From an uncultured Porphyromonadaceae bacterium (lineage in GTDB: Bacteria; Bacteroidota; Bacteroidia; Bacteroidales; Muribaculaceae), in the NCBI GenBank assembly GCA_902491515.1, contig CABUIC010000017.1, positions 1 through 56,874 on the forward strand: a stretch of DNA of 56,874 nucleotides, given 5' to 3'. A program made the position numbers and the translations under genes. The stretch's first letter is position 1. Every line of letters starts with the position of its first letter. Below the pieces are notes generated by a model, which ran no database searches, was not told the origin of the DNA, and saw only the letters and a program-made list of their open reading frames with translations. This document shows positions 1-7,427 of the stretch, one piece after another.

Positions 1-8
1 CAAAATAT

Positions 9-539
9 CTATGACTCTGGCAAACAATTAGTTGGATATTTTCTGAATATCCCTAAGTAATTATGCTCTATGGTTTCAAGCCTTTTGAACATATGCGCAT
101 TACTCATCAGGAAACTACGCATGGCAGTAAAAGCCCTCATAATGCGGATGTTCACTTCGATAGCTGTTTTGGATCGAAGAACACTACTTAGCATAGCAAC
201 CCCATTTTCAGTGAACGCATAAGGCATATACTTAATATTCTTTCCTCTCTCAACGTTCAAGGTCACATTTTGTGATCTTGAACTTGATGTCGCAATTTGT
301 GATATCAAGTTCTGAGATTCCTCTTTGCTAAGTTGGAACATGAAATCTTCGGGAAATCTCTCAATATTACGCTTTACGGCTTGGTTTAGGACACGAGTTT
401 CCATTCCATACAATCGGGCCAAATCGCTGTCCAGCATTACCTGTTGGCCTCAAATTACATGAATGAGACTCTCAATAGGCAGCAATGGAGTACTGTTACC
501 GCCATTGACAGGTTCGAGTATATTTTCGTTTTATTCCAT
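9..539 (-). pseudogene. ORF6N-domain protein, broken by two in-frame stop codons
   Basis: The intact part (9-437) encodes an ORF6N domain, the DNA-binding-like domain of phage antirepressor-type proteins, beginning at the conserved MLDSDLARLYG and continuing with VLNQAVKRN, FPEDFMFQL and an AFTENGVAML motif. Reading the same frame upstream gives the family's usual lead-in (...HVI-stop-GQQVMLDSDLA). The stop is a TGA at 450-452 exactly where the family has Arg, consistent with CGA to TGA. A second stop, TAA at 531-533, follows two codons after an ATG at 537-539, which I take as the original start. The C-terminus is also short, ending soon after the RLETIEHN region. A weak -7-like box (TGACTTTG, minus strand, 560-567) lies upstream. 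A shorter product from the ATG at 437 is possible. I read it as a decaying mobile-element gene. Confidence 0.7.
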
Positions 540-595
540 AAAGGTTGCCTTTACAGTTGCAAAGTCACCATAAATATTCGATAGATCAGCGGTTT

Positions 596-632
596 AACGA
601 ACAATTCGCCCGCTGTCAGCAGGCGAATTTAG
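596..632. other. Hairpin and possible shifted-frame tail downstream of the FtsZ-like gene
   Basis: The stretch between the ORF6N pseudogene and the FtsZ-like gene carries an imperfect inverted repeat, AATTCGCC...GGCGAATT with an inner GCTG/CAGC, around 601-628. It has no T-run, so it is not a convincing terminator. On the minus strand a different frame from the FtsZ-like gene stays open from inside that gene down to 594, so a shifted C-terminal tail is conceivable. Otherwise I see no gene in 540-741. Confidence 0.35.
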
Positions 633-741
633 GAAGTTCCAGGTACTGTGAGGTGCACTTACGCCAGTTGTGCTGGAGGTCGGTCTGAACATGTTTTCAC
701 CCAAAAGCACACTCAATTTTGGTGATGTCAAAACAGCGCAA

Positions 742-1146
742 TTAACTTTTCGCTGACACAAGCAAAACCACTTTGAAGGTTTCTCCGAGTGTCTCGTCGC
801 TTGACATTCCCCATTTGATTTCGACGCCTTTGGTGAGCTTAGAGATTGCAAAAGTGACCTTTGACATGTCCGCCATGCTCGGCTTCTTGAGTCCGAAACG
901 GAAACCAATCAGCACCTTGTGGATTTTATCGATAGTGAATGGCAAGCTAAGAACTGCCTTACTGTAGGCCTCGTCAATTCTGGCGTGGGACGCTGCCGTT
1001 ACCCAGTTCTCACCCTCAGACGAAAGCACGCTTACGATATCATCCTTGTCAAGATTGATTGGGTCATGCGTTTCCATAATGGCGTCAAGTTCCTTGACAT
1101 CGCCGTGAACGGAGTATCCGTTCCAAGAAAACATTTCTGTGTTCAT
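742..1146 (-). CDS. Small protein resembling only the C-terminal half of FtsZ
   Basis: The product has 134 residues. From about residue 29 it reads like the part of FtsZ that follows the GTPase domain: INLDKDDIVSVLSSEG matches the FtsZ 'INVDFADVKTVMSEMG' helix, ASHARIDEAYSKAV matches the 'GEDRAEEAAEMAI' helix, and VEIKWGMSSDETLGETFKV matches the C-terminal-domain strand pair 'IIFG..ID..LGDEIRVTV'. The nucleotide-binding half and its GGGTGTG tubulin signature are absent, so GTP hydrolysis is not expected. A TATCTTTG box (minus, 1230-1237) lies about 84 bp upstream. The gene sits in AT-rich DNA between phage-type genes. By inference it could cap or poison host FtsZ filaments, or be a polymer subunit that borrows a GTPase from a partner. 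The fold assignment is by eye and unverified. Confidence 0.6.
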   Translation of the reverse strand: MNTEMFSWNGYSVHGDVKELDAIMETHDPINLDKDDIVSVLSSEGENWVTAASHARIDEAYSKAVLSLPFTIDKIHKVLIGFRFGLKKPSMADMSKVTFAISKLTKGVEIKWGMSSDETLGETFKVVLLVSAKS

Positions 1147-1229
1147 ATCTATATCTATTTAATGGCGCCGGTGGCTGCCGTGGGTGTCGGAAAGATGAAG
1201 CAGTTTCATGTTGAATAAATTTTCGACTG

Positions 1230-1237
1230 CAAAGATA
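1230..1237 (-). promoter_or_regulatory. -7 box for the FtsZ-like gene
   Basis: TATCTTTG on the minus strand fits the Bacteroidales TAnnTTTG box. No TTTG is found at the ideal distance. The inverted repeat at 1248-1263 covers the -20 to -35 region. Confidence 0.6.
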
Positions 1238-1247
1238 CGACATTCCA

Positions 1248-1263
1248 CTGCCAAAATTGGCAG
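1248..1263. promoter_or_regulatory. Inverted repeat, candidate operator
   Basis: CTGCCAA-AA-TTGGCAG has perfect 7-bp arms with a 2-nt spacer. It sits in the -33 region of the FtsZ-like gene's promoter and about 57 bp upstream of the divergent -7 box at 1321, so one bound protein could control both genes. Confidence 0.45.
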
Positions 1264-1320
1264 AGAAGCGTTTTTTTCGTAAAAAACTCTTATTCGCTAT
1301 CCGATGAGCGCCATTTTTCG

Positions 1321-1328
1321 TACCTTTG
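1321..1328 (+). promoter_or_regulatory. -7 box for the A1S_2505-type gene
   Basis: TACCTTTG lies 41 nt before the ATG at 1370. No good -33 TTTG was found at the expected spacing. Confidence 0.6.
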
Positions 1329-1369
1329 TCCGGTATCAATACAATTCACCTGATAAAAACAAGACAATT

Positions 1370-1774
1370 ATGTGCGTATATACTCCTGAAAATATTACTT
1401 CGCTGGGGCCTGACGAGGTGTTTGTGTTCGGCAGCAATCTGGCCGGGAATCATGCCGGAGGTGCGGCGCGTGTGGCCCGCGAGCGCTTCGGCGCTGTGAT
1501 GGGCCAGGGGGTGGGAATGCAGGGGCAGTCCTATGCCATCCCGACGATGCAGGGCGGAGTCGAGACGATAAAGCCTTATGTCGACGAGTTCATCGCCCTG
1601 GCCCGCGAATGGGACCAGACCACTTTCTGGGTGACTCGGATTGGCTGCGGCATCGCCGGGTTCACCGACGAGGAAATCGCCCCGCTCTTCGCCGAGGCCC
1701 TCGACCTCTACAATGTCCGCCTCCCCAAATCCTTCGCGGATATAATTAAGAGCCGGTTCAACAATATCCGTTAA
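1370..1774 (+). CDS. A1S_2505-family phage-type protein
   Basis: The product has 134 residues. It shows the hallmark run of this small family: VYTPENITSL near the N-terminus, then EVFVFGSNLAGNHAGGAA, the central GQGVGMQGQSYAIPTM, and the C-terminal TFWVTRIGCGIAGF plus EEIAPLF. The family is found in phages and bacterial accessory regions, is annotated as a phage non-structural protein, and has no known reaction; the Gly-rich loops suggest nucleotide or nucleoside binding, which is inference. I place the start at MCVYTPEN (1370) rather than 1304 because the -7 box at 1321-1328 would lie inside the longer reading. The last eight codons and the stop lie inside a repeat that recurs inverted at 2130-2163, so the native C-terminus may have been replaced. 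Confidence 0.75.
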   Translation: MCVYTPENITSLGPDEVFVFGSNLAGNHAGGAARVARERFGAVMGQGVGMQGQSYAIPTMQGGVETIKPYVDEFIALAREWDQTTFWVTRIGCGIAGFTDEEIAPLFAEALDLYNVRLPKSFADIIKSRFNNIR

Positions 1775-1875
1775 GCGCAGGGCGGTCAATCGTTGAGTGA
1801 TTTTGTTCGGGCCTTGAAAGAGCGATGGGGCTCCATCGCGACTGAGAGGCACGGACAAAAGCGCCAACGAGTGGC
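1749..1875 (+). repeat. Left arm of a diverged inverted repeat with internal hairpin
   Basis: The first 34 nt (1749-1782) match the reverse complement of 2130-2163 with two mismatches; similarity continues more weakly to about 1875. An internal hairpin pairs GCGATGG (1822-1828) with CCATCGC (1833-1839). The arm contains the 3' end of the A1S_2505-type gene. Confidence 0.7.
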
Positions 1876-2044
1876 CGGAAGAAGGTAACTTTAGCTTTAT
1901 CAGGAGCTTAAACAGAGTATGTGTTTTTTCTATATGACTGAATTTGATTTTTACCTATATATGCCGTAGTAATTCAAACGCATCACATATCTGATGAAGA
2001 TATGGCTGATGTCAGTAATAAAAGAATGTGACGGCTCGCATATC
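1876..2044. other. Gap between the two repeat arms, no gene seen
   Basis: AT-rich spacer without a convincing reading frame, promoter or RNA gene. With its flanking arms it makes up the 432-bp gene-free stretch 1775-2206. Confidence 0.6.
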
Positions 2045-2163
2045 ATGGGCGCTTTTCGTCCCGCTCATCGGTCGTGTACATCCAGTACACTCCCTCTTCG
2101 CGAGCCTAAAATCACTCCATGCTATGCGACCCTGCGCTTAACAGATATTATTGAACCGGCTCT
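2045..2163 (-). repeat. Right arm of the diverged inverted repeat
   Basis: Read on the minus strand this copy has the same order of blocks as 1749-1875: conserved 34-nt edge, GAGTGATTTT, hairpin, then a ...AAAAGCGCC block. Its hairpin pairs GTGTAC (2074-2079) with GTACAC (2085-2090). The stem sequence differs entirely from the left arm but remains paired. Confidence 0.7.
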
Positions 2164-2206
2164 AAAGGCCCGCAAGGGCAAATGAGCCGCCTGCGGGCGC
2201 GATAGG

Positions 2207-2713
2207 TCAGAGTAGTTTTTCGAAGGCCAGGCGCTTTCCCTGAGGATAGCGGACTTCGCCGCGGAAGCCAAAACCGGCTTTGCGGAGGAGTCCGAGCATG
2301 GCCGTGTTGTCGTAGTTGGTGTCTATGCGGAAGCTCACGGCGCCCTTCCCGCGGCCATATTCCTCAATGGCAGAGAGCAGGGCAAGTCCGAGTCCCCGGC
2401 GTTTCTCCTCGCGCAGGACCGCAAAGCGGTGTGCCGCAACGTAAGGGCCCTCGCCCTGCCATTCCCCGTCGATGTCCGCGTAGGCGGGTTCTCCGTCAAG
2501 AACCACGGCGGCATACCCTACGACCCGACCCTCGCTCTCGAGCACAAAGGCCGTCCCGGCAGCGATGTCCGCCCGGACATGAGTGGCGTTGGGATATTCC
2601 CGCGTCCACTGCCTTTTGCCTTCGGCGAGCATCGTCTCCACGGCTTTCGCGAGAATATCCGCCACGGCGGGGAGGTCCGTGTCCTGAGCCTGTCTGAATA
2701 GAGGCTTCATCAT
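2207..2713 (-). CDS. GNAT-family N-acetyltransferase
   Basis: The product has 168 residues. Typical GNAT features are an N-terminal FRQAQDTDLPAVADI strand-helix, the acceptor-side strand VVGYAAVVLDGEPAY, the acetyl-CoA loop in the form REEKRRGLGLALL (the R/Q-x-x-G-x-G/A element), and the C-terminal NTAMLGLLRKAGFGFRGEV motif. It should transfer an acetyl group from acetyl-CoA to an unknown amine; the substrate cannot be read from the sequence. The start overlaps the ftsH stop (ATGATG over TGA), so it is translationally coupled as the last gene of rsfS-ftsH-GNAT. Confidence 0.85.
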   Translation of the reverse strand: MMKPLFRQAQDTDLPAVADILAKAVETMLAEGKRQWTREYPNATHVRADIAAGTAFVLESEGRVVGYAAVVLDGEPAYADIDGEWQGEGPYVAAHRFAVLREEKRRGLGLALLSAIEEYGRGKGAVSFRIDTNYDNTAMLGLLRKAGFGFRGEVRYPQGKRLAFEKLL

Positions 2714-4767
2714 TTGGAGTCGGAATCGGTCTCCGGCTTCACTTCCGTAGCTTCGACGTCGATGGGCGGAGGAGTCTGCCCCGAGGGCTCGGAGGGCTCC
2801 GAAGCCTGGGAGGCGGGGTCGTCGGCCTTCTTTCCGAAGAGCTCGTCGGTGCGGGAGGTCCAGGGCCGCGGGCCGAAAATGTTCTTGACGTCCTCGGTGT
2901 AGATAACCTCACGCGTTACGAGCGTGTCGGCGAGGCGTCCGTGGCCTTCTGCATGTTTGCGGAGGATGTCCTTCGCGCGCTCGTACTGCTCGGCTATGAT
3001 GCGCGACACTTCCTGGTCGATAACCTGGGCGCGCTCGTCGCTGTAGGGCTTGCTGAAGCCCATGTCCTGGCCAGTGGAGTCGTAGTAGCTGAGGTTGGGC
3101 ATCTTGTCGCTCATGCCGTAGTAGACCACCATGGCATAGGCCTGCTTTGTCACGCGCTCAAGGTCGTTGGCGGCTCCTGTGGAGATATGGCCGAGGAAGA
3201 GCTCTTCGGCGGCGCGTCCGCCGAGAGTGGCGCAGATTTCATCGAGAAGCACCTGCGAGGGCACAATCTGACGCTCCTCGGGGAGATACCAGGCCGCACC
3301 GAGAGCCTTTCCGCGCGGGACGATTGTCACTTTCACGAGCGGATTGGCATACTGGAGATGCCACGACACGGTGGCATGCCCGGCCTCGTGGACCGCGATG
3401 GCCTTTTTCTCCGCGGCGGTTGTTATTTTTGAACGTTTTTCGAGGCCTCCGATGATGCGGTCGACGGCGGCCGAGAAATCTTCCTTGGATACTACGGACT
3501 TGTCGTGGCGGGCGGCAATGAGCGCGGCCTCGTTGCAGACGTTGGCGATGTCCGCGCCGGAGAATCCCGGCGTCTGGCGTGCCAGAAGCTCGATGTCGAG
3601 GTCGGGTGCGGTCTTCACCTTGCGGAGATGCACTTTAAAAATCTCCACGCGGTCGGGGAGGTCAGGAAGGTCGACGTATATCTGGCGGTCGAAGCGACCG
3701 GCGCGCATCAGGGCCTTGTCGAGGATGTCGGCGCGGTTCGTGGCGGCGAGAATGATGACGCCGCTGTTGCTGCCGAAGCCGTCCATCTCGGTAAGAAGCT
3801 GGTTGAGGGTGTTCTCGCGCTCGTCGTTGCCTCCCATTCCGGCGTTGCGTCCGCGGGCGCGGCCAACAGCGTCGATTTCATCGATGAACACAATGCAGGG
3901 CGACTTCTCCTTCGCCTGCCGGAAGAGATCGCGGACACGCGAGGCGCCCACGCCCACGAACATCTCGACAAAGTCCGAGCCGCTCATGGAGAAGAAGGGT
4001 ACATTGGCCTCGCCGGCCACGGCCTTCGCCAGGAGGGTCTTGCCCGTTCCGGGAGGGCCTACAAGGAGGGCGCCCTTAGGTATCTTTCCGCCGAGAGCCG
4101 TATAGCGCTCGGGCTTCTTGAGGAACTGGACGATTTCCTCGATTTCTGTCTTGGCCTCCGAGAGGCCGGCCACGTCCTTGAAAGTCACCTTGTTGTCGGC
4201 GTTATCCTTGTCGAAGAGCATTGCCTTGGACTTGCCGACGGAGAAGACGCCGCCTCCCCCGGGACCGCCGGGGCCTCCGCTCATGCGCCTCATCATCCAT
4301 ATCCAGAAGCCTATAAGAAGTATGAAGGGCAGGAAATTAATGAAGATGTTGCCGTATGGGCTGGCCTTCTCATAATCCACGCTGCCCTTGAAGGCGCCGT
4401 CCTGTCTCCACTGGTCGATGCGGCGCGTGAGGTCGTCGGCCGAGGAGATGTTGGTGATGACGTAGGCGTTGGAAGCGCTCCCCTTTTCGGAGAAATTCGT
4501 GTTTTTGAACACCTTGCGGGCAAGCGAGTCGGTCAGAAGACCCTGAGCCGTCTTGCCGTCGGTGTTGATGATAATCTTGGAGATGCCGTGGTCGCGCTCG
4601 ACGAAAGAGCAGAACTCCGTGAAGGACACCTCTTTGGACACTTCGTTCCGGTCGAGATATACGATACCGAAGATGACGGCGAAAATGATGGCGTACATCC
4701 ACCAGATGCTAAACCTCATCTTGAAAGGTTTCGGCGGTCCCTGGAGGGGATTGTTATTCTGAGCCAT
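2710..4767 (-). CDS. ftsH: ATP-dependent zinc metalloprotease FtsH
   Basis: The product has 685 residues and degrades membrane and regulatory proteins using ATP. The order is classical: transmembrane segment near residues 17-40, periplasmic domain, second transmembrane segment (IFINFLPFILLIGFWIWMM) followed by a Gly-rich linker, AAA+ domain with Walker A GPPGTGKT and Walker B IVFIDEID, second region of homology (ATNRADILDKALMRAGRFDR), and the M41 peptidase domain with zinc motif HEAGH. The tail is rich in Pro, Glu and Ser. It lies 21 bp downstream of rsfS and overlaps the acetyltransferase gene. Confidence 0.98.
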   Translation of the reverse strand: MAQNNNPLQGPPKPFKMRFSIWWMYAIIFAVIFGIVYLDRNEVSKEVSFTEFCSFVERDHGISKIIINTDGKTAQGLLTDSLARKVFKNTNFSEKGSASNAYVITNISSADDLTRRIDQWRQDGAFKGSVDYEKASPYGNIFINFLPFILLIGFWIWMMRRMSGGPGGPGGGGVFSVGKSKAMLFDKDNADNKVTFKDVAGLSEAKTEIEEIVQFLKKPERYTALGGKIPKGALLVGPPGTGKTLLAKAVAGEANVPFFSMSGSDFVEMFVGVGASRVRDLFRQAKEKSPCIVFIDEIDAVGRARGRNAGMGGNDERENTLNQLLTEMDGFGSNSGVIILAATNRADILDKALMRAGRFDRQIYVDLPDLPDRVEIFKVHLRKVKTAPDLDIELLARQTPGFSGADIANVCNEAALIAARHDKSVVSKEDFSAAVDRIIGGLEKRSKITTAAEKKAIAVHEAGHATVSWHLQYANPLVKVTIVPRGKALGAAWYLPEERQIVPSQVLLDEICATLGGRAAEELFLGHISTGAANDLERVTKQAYAMVVYYGMSDKMPNLSYYDSTGQDMGFSKPYSDERAQVIDQEVSRIIAEQYERAKDILRKHAEGHGRLADTLVTREVIYTEDVKNIFGPRPWTSRTDELFGKKADDPASQASEPSEPSGQTPPPIDVEATEVKPETDSDSK

Positions 4768-4788
4768 AATGCGGTGAATGCTTGGGGA

Positions 4789-5148
4789 TTAGTCGAGGTC
4801 AGGGATTTCGGTTATGCGGGCATCGCTCCAGAGGTCCTCGAGCTTGTAGTACTGCCGGGCCTCGCGGGTGAAGACGTGCACCCAGATGTCGCCATAGTCG
4901 AGCACTATCCATTCGTCGCCGTCGGCGCCGTCGGCGTTGAAAGGCTTTTCGTCGCCGTGGATGCGCACGTAGTCGCCGACGCTTTCGGCTATCGAGCTTA
5001 CCTGCTGGCGGGATGTGCCTTCGGCGATGATGAACTTGCGGGCGGAGGCCGAGTCGATGTGCGAGAGGTCCACGACACTGATGCCGCGGCCCTTCCGCTC
5101 CTGGATTCCTTCGATAATCAACTGTTGCAAACGGTCGGTTTCAATCAT
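4789..5148 (-). CDS. rsfS: Ribosome silencing factor RsfS
   Basis: The product has 119 residues, normal for the family. RsfS binds uL14 on the large ribosomal subunit and blocks subunit joining when growth slows. Conserved features are LQQLIIEGIQERKGRGISVVDL, the FIIAEGTS strand, the GDEWIVLDYGDIWVHVF core, and the final FYxLE-like YYKLEDLWSDA. It heads the rsfS-ftsH-acetyltransferase operon and has a TAATTTTG box about 28 bp upstream. Confidence 0.96.
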   Translation of the reverse strand: MIETDRLQQLIIEGIQERKGRGISVVDLSHIDSASARKFIIAEGTSRQQVSSIAESVGDYVRIHGDEKPFNADGADGDEWIVLDYGDIWVHVFTREARQYYKLEDLWSDARITEIPDLD

Positions 5149-5176
5149 ATTTGGGGTTTCGGGTGTATGCTTGTTG

Positions 5177-5184
5177 CAAAATTA
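5177..5184 (-). promoter_or_regulatory. -7 box for rsfS-ftsH operon
   Basis: TAATTTTG on the minus strand, perfect TAnnTTTG, 28 nt before the rsfS start. TTTG copies upstream are at non-ideal spacing (12 and 24 nt). Confidence 0.6.
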
Positions 5185-5240
5185 ATGAAATTAAAACAAA
5201 CGGCACTGCAAAAAGTGGGCCGAATACATTGGATTAACAA

Positions 5241-6503
5241 TTATTCGTATTGCATGGTTTTCGCAGGGTCGATTCTTGAGGCCAGTCGCGCAGGGAGAAT
5301 GAGGATGAGCCACGCCACGGCGACAACGCCGACGTTCAGCAGCGCGAATGCCCCCCACGCCGTCCGCACAGGCACGAAAGCGAGATAGTACATCTGAGGG
5401 TCGAGCGGCAGGAAATGATAGCGCGCCTGCGCCAGAATCAGCGTAAGCCCCACGGCGTTGCCGATAATAAGTCCCAGCCCCACGAGCCGCAGCGCCATCC
5501 ACACGAACACATTCGACACCATTCCCTTCCCCGCGCCGAGCGCACGGAGGATGCCTATGTCAGGAATGTGCTCCAGAATGAGTATGAACAGGCTCGACAC
5601 AAGCGTGAAGCCCGCCACAAAGAGCATCAGCACAAATATCACCACCACATTCGTGTCAAGGAGCGAGAGCCAGTTGAAGTACACCGCGTCAGCCCGCTCG
5701 ACCGTGGTAACGGAGAAGACTCCCGGCAGCCGCCCTTCGGCCGCGGCCGTCTCGAGCGCCGCGAAAAGCCGCTGGGCCGAAGCCTCGATGTCGTCGAGCG
5801 CCAGCCCCCGGATGTCAACCCTCATAGCCGCCGAAGAGTCGCGGCACGCCACGCGCCTGAGAAGCTCGGGCGAGACGTAGGCCACATTCTCGTCGTATTC
5901 CCCGAAGTACGATTCATAGATGCCCGTCACCGTGTGCCGCCGGGCCTTGATGTCCGAGTCGATGAAGAAGTTGGAATAGAGCTTGTCGCCGAGGCCCACC
6001 CTCAGCTTGTCGGCCATGGGCCGCGAGATGACGATGTCGTTCACATGGGCCGTGTCCGAGAAATCCGGCCATATCCCCGCGCGTATATTACCCCGCTCGA
6101 AGGTGAAGGCTGAGTCAGGATTAGCCCCCGCCGGCCGCTGGGCGTGGAGGATGATGCCCTGAAAGTCGCTGTTGGTCTTGATGATGGCCGGCTGACGCAT
6201 CGAGAGCCGCACCTTCCCTTCCGGAATCTGCTCACGCACAATGCCGAGAAGTTCCGGAGTGGCCTCCAGCCACTGTTCGAGCGACCTGGAATAGGGGTCG
6301 TACACAGGCAGAACCGTCACCTGGGCGTCAAAGCCCATGAGCTTCCGCCGGATTTCGTCCTTGAAGCCCAGGGTAATGGCCACACAAAGCTCCAGAACAA
6401 TCAGCGCGAGAGCGACGCCCACGACCGCTATGACGGCCCCGGCGTCGGCGCCCGAACCGTTGCGCAGCTGCAAATGACGGGAAAACCAGTAGGATAGAAT
6501 CAA
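5241..6503 (-). CDS. ABC transporter permease, LolC/LolE-like
   Basis: The product has 420 residues with the FtsX/MacB permease layout: one N-terminal transmembrane helix (AGAVIAVVGVALALIVLELCV), a long periplasmic domain (about residues 45-270), and three C-terminal helices (VVIFVLMLFVAGFTLVSSLF, MALRLVGLGLIIGNAVGL, GVVAVAWLILILPARLASR). The N-terminal 'SRHLQLRNG' and the C-terminal 'R-x-D-P-A-K-T-M-Q-Y-E' ending are usual for Bacteroidales lipoprotein-release-type permeases. The likely job is extracting lipoproteins from the inner membrane with a separate ATPase. No ATPase gene is adjacent. It starts 15 bp after the muramidase stop, so both are probably one transcript. Confidence 0.85.
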   Translation of the reverse strand: MILSYWFSRHLQLRNGSGADAGAVIAVVGVALALIVLELCVAITLGFKDEIRRKLMGFDAQVTVLPVYDPYSRSLEQWLEATPELLGIVREQIPEGKVRLSMRQPAIIKTNSDFQGIILHAQRPAGANPDSAFTFERGNIRAGIWPDFSDTAHVNDIVISRPMADKLRVGLGDKLYSNFFIDSDIKARRHTVTGIYESYFGEYDENVAYVSPELLRRVACRDSSAAMRVDIRGLALDDIEASAQRLFAALETAAAEGRLPGVFSVTTVERADAVYFNWLSLLDTNVVVIFVLMLFVAGFTLVSSLFILILEHIPDIGILRALGAGKGMVSNVFVWMALRLVGLGLIIGNAVGLTLILAQARYHFLPLDPQMYYLAFVPVRTAWGAFALLNVGVVAVAWLILILPARLASRIDPAKTMQYE

Positions 6504-6518
6504 TGTGCCGTTTAAGAT

Positions 6519-7331
6519 TTATTTTAATTCCTTTTTGAACTTGTTATAGGCCCGCTCGAGCTTCGTGTGGTATCCGCGCGAGGCATAGGAGGGTCCGTTG
6601 TAGCCCTTCGCGAAAGCTCGCCAGTCCTTTTTGCGCAGAGCGTTCAGAAGTCCCGAATTGCGGATGAACTCCGCGAACATCCTCAGCTGGTCCTGTTCGG
6701 AATAGGACATGCGCTCGACAAAATCCTGAGGCGACTCCGCCCCGCACCTCTTCCAGTTGAAGCCTCCGATCTGGAACATACCCCAGAACGTGCCGTGAAT
6801 CGCCGCAATCGAGTCTATCGTCATCGCCGCGTCGAGGCGCGCCTGCTGGCCTTTCTGCCATGACCCGTACTTCGCCACATTCGGGCGGTTGAAAATCACG
6901 CTGTGCGATTTCGAGTACTTCGACAGGTTTATCCCCCGCCGGGCCGCCATCGTCCGGAACACCGTCAGGTCGAAATTGATTACCGGCTTGCCCACCTCAT
7001 AGAATCCGCGGTGCGTGCCCCCGGCCTCGATGCTTACAACAGCCTTGATTGCCGCGGGCTCGACTCCCAGCTCCTCGCCCATCAGTATATAGTCCGAATT
7101 GTCGAGCGGCCTGAGTTTCTTGGGGAAGACGCCGGGAAGATAGGCGGCATGGACGGTGTCGCCTTCTATTATTATGTACGGGCGCCCGAAGTCGTCGACT
7201 CCCGCGCCGTTGTCGGGTTCGTCGTCGAAGGCGATGCCGCCGGTCACCATCTTTGGTGCCGACGCATGGCAGGATAAAAGCACGCAAGCCGAGAGAAGGG
7301 CTGACAGCGAGGTCCTGAGCGGGTGTTTCAT
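6519..7331 (-). CDS. Secreted N-acetylmuramidase (DUF3380 family) lipoprotein
   Basis: The product has 270 residues. An N-terminal lipoprotein signal ends at LLSC (Cys20). The C-terminal two thirds match the N-acetylmuramidase (PF11860) domain: VVSIEAGG with the probable catalytic Glu, GKPVINFDLTVF, a central YGSWQKGQQARLDAA, then GTFWGMFQIGGFNWKRCG and the YNGPSYASRGYHTKLERAY end. It should cut the glycan backbone of peptidoglycan from the periplasmic or outer-membrane face. The family is shared with phage endolysins, but the lipoprotein signal argues for a cell-wall remodelling role. It is first in a two-gene unit with the permease. Confidence 0.85.
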   Translation of the reverse strand: MKHPLRTSLSALLSACVLLSCHASAPKMVTGGIAFDDEPDNGAGVDDFGRPYIIIEGDTVHAAYLPGVFPKKLRPLDNSDYILMGEELGVEPAAIKAVVSIEAGGTHRGFYEVGKPVINFDLTVFRTMAARRGINLSKYSKSHSVIFNRPNVAKYGSWQKGQQARLDAAMTIDSIAAIHGTFWGMFQIGGFNWKRCGAESPQDFVERMSYSEQDQLRMFAEFIRNSGLLNALRKKDWRAFAKGYNGPSYASRGYHTKLERAYNKFKKELK

Positions 7332-7373
7332 GGGGGAGAGATGTTTTATGTGAAGAACGGAGAGACACAGACC

Positions 7374-7410
7374 CGTCCGTTCCCGCAGGGCATCCCTGCA
7401 GGAACGGACG
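7374..7410. repeat. Long hairpin downstream of pepD
   Basis: CGTCCGTTCC pairs with GGAACGGACG and an inner GCAGGG/CCCTGC continues the stem, with one mismatch and a 3-nt loop. It lacks a T-run on either strand. It resembles the intergenic palindromes elsewhere in the window in its GTCC/GGAC ends, but may act as an mRNA 3'-end stabiliser. Confidence 0.5.
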
Positions 7411-7427
7411 CTGTGGTTAGCCGGATG

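Noticed and set aside
594..908. Open frame antisense/shifted to the FtsZ-like gene
   Set aside because: It overlaps the better-supported 742-1146 gene for most of its length and shows no family pattern there; only its tail is mentioned as a possible frameshift.
1994..2185. 63-codon plus-strand frame
   Set aside because: It lies across the right arm of the inverted repeat; the residues come from the repeat and no promoter fits.
3505..5388. 627-codon plus-strand frame opposite ftsH and rsfS
   Set aside because: Long antisense frames are common opposite GC-rich genes; ftsH and rsfS on the other strand are unmistakable.
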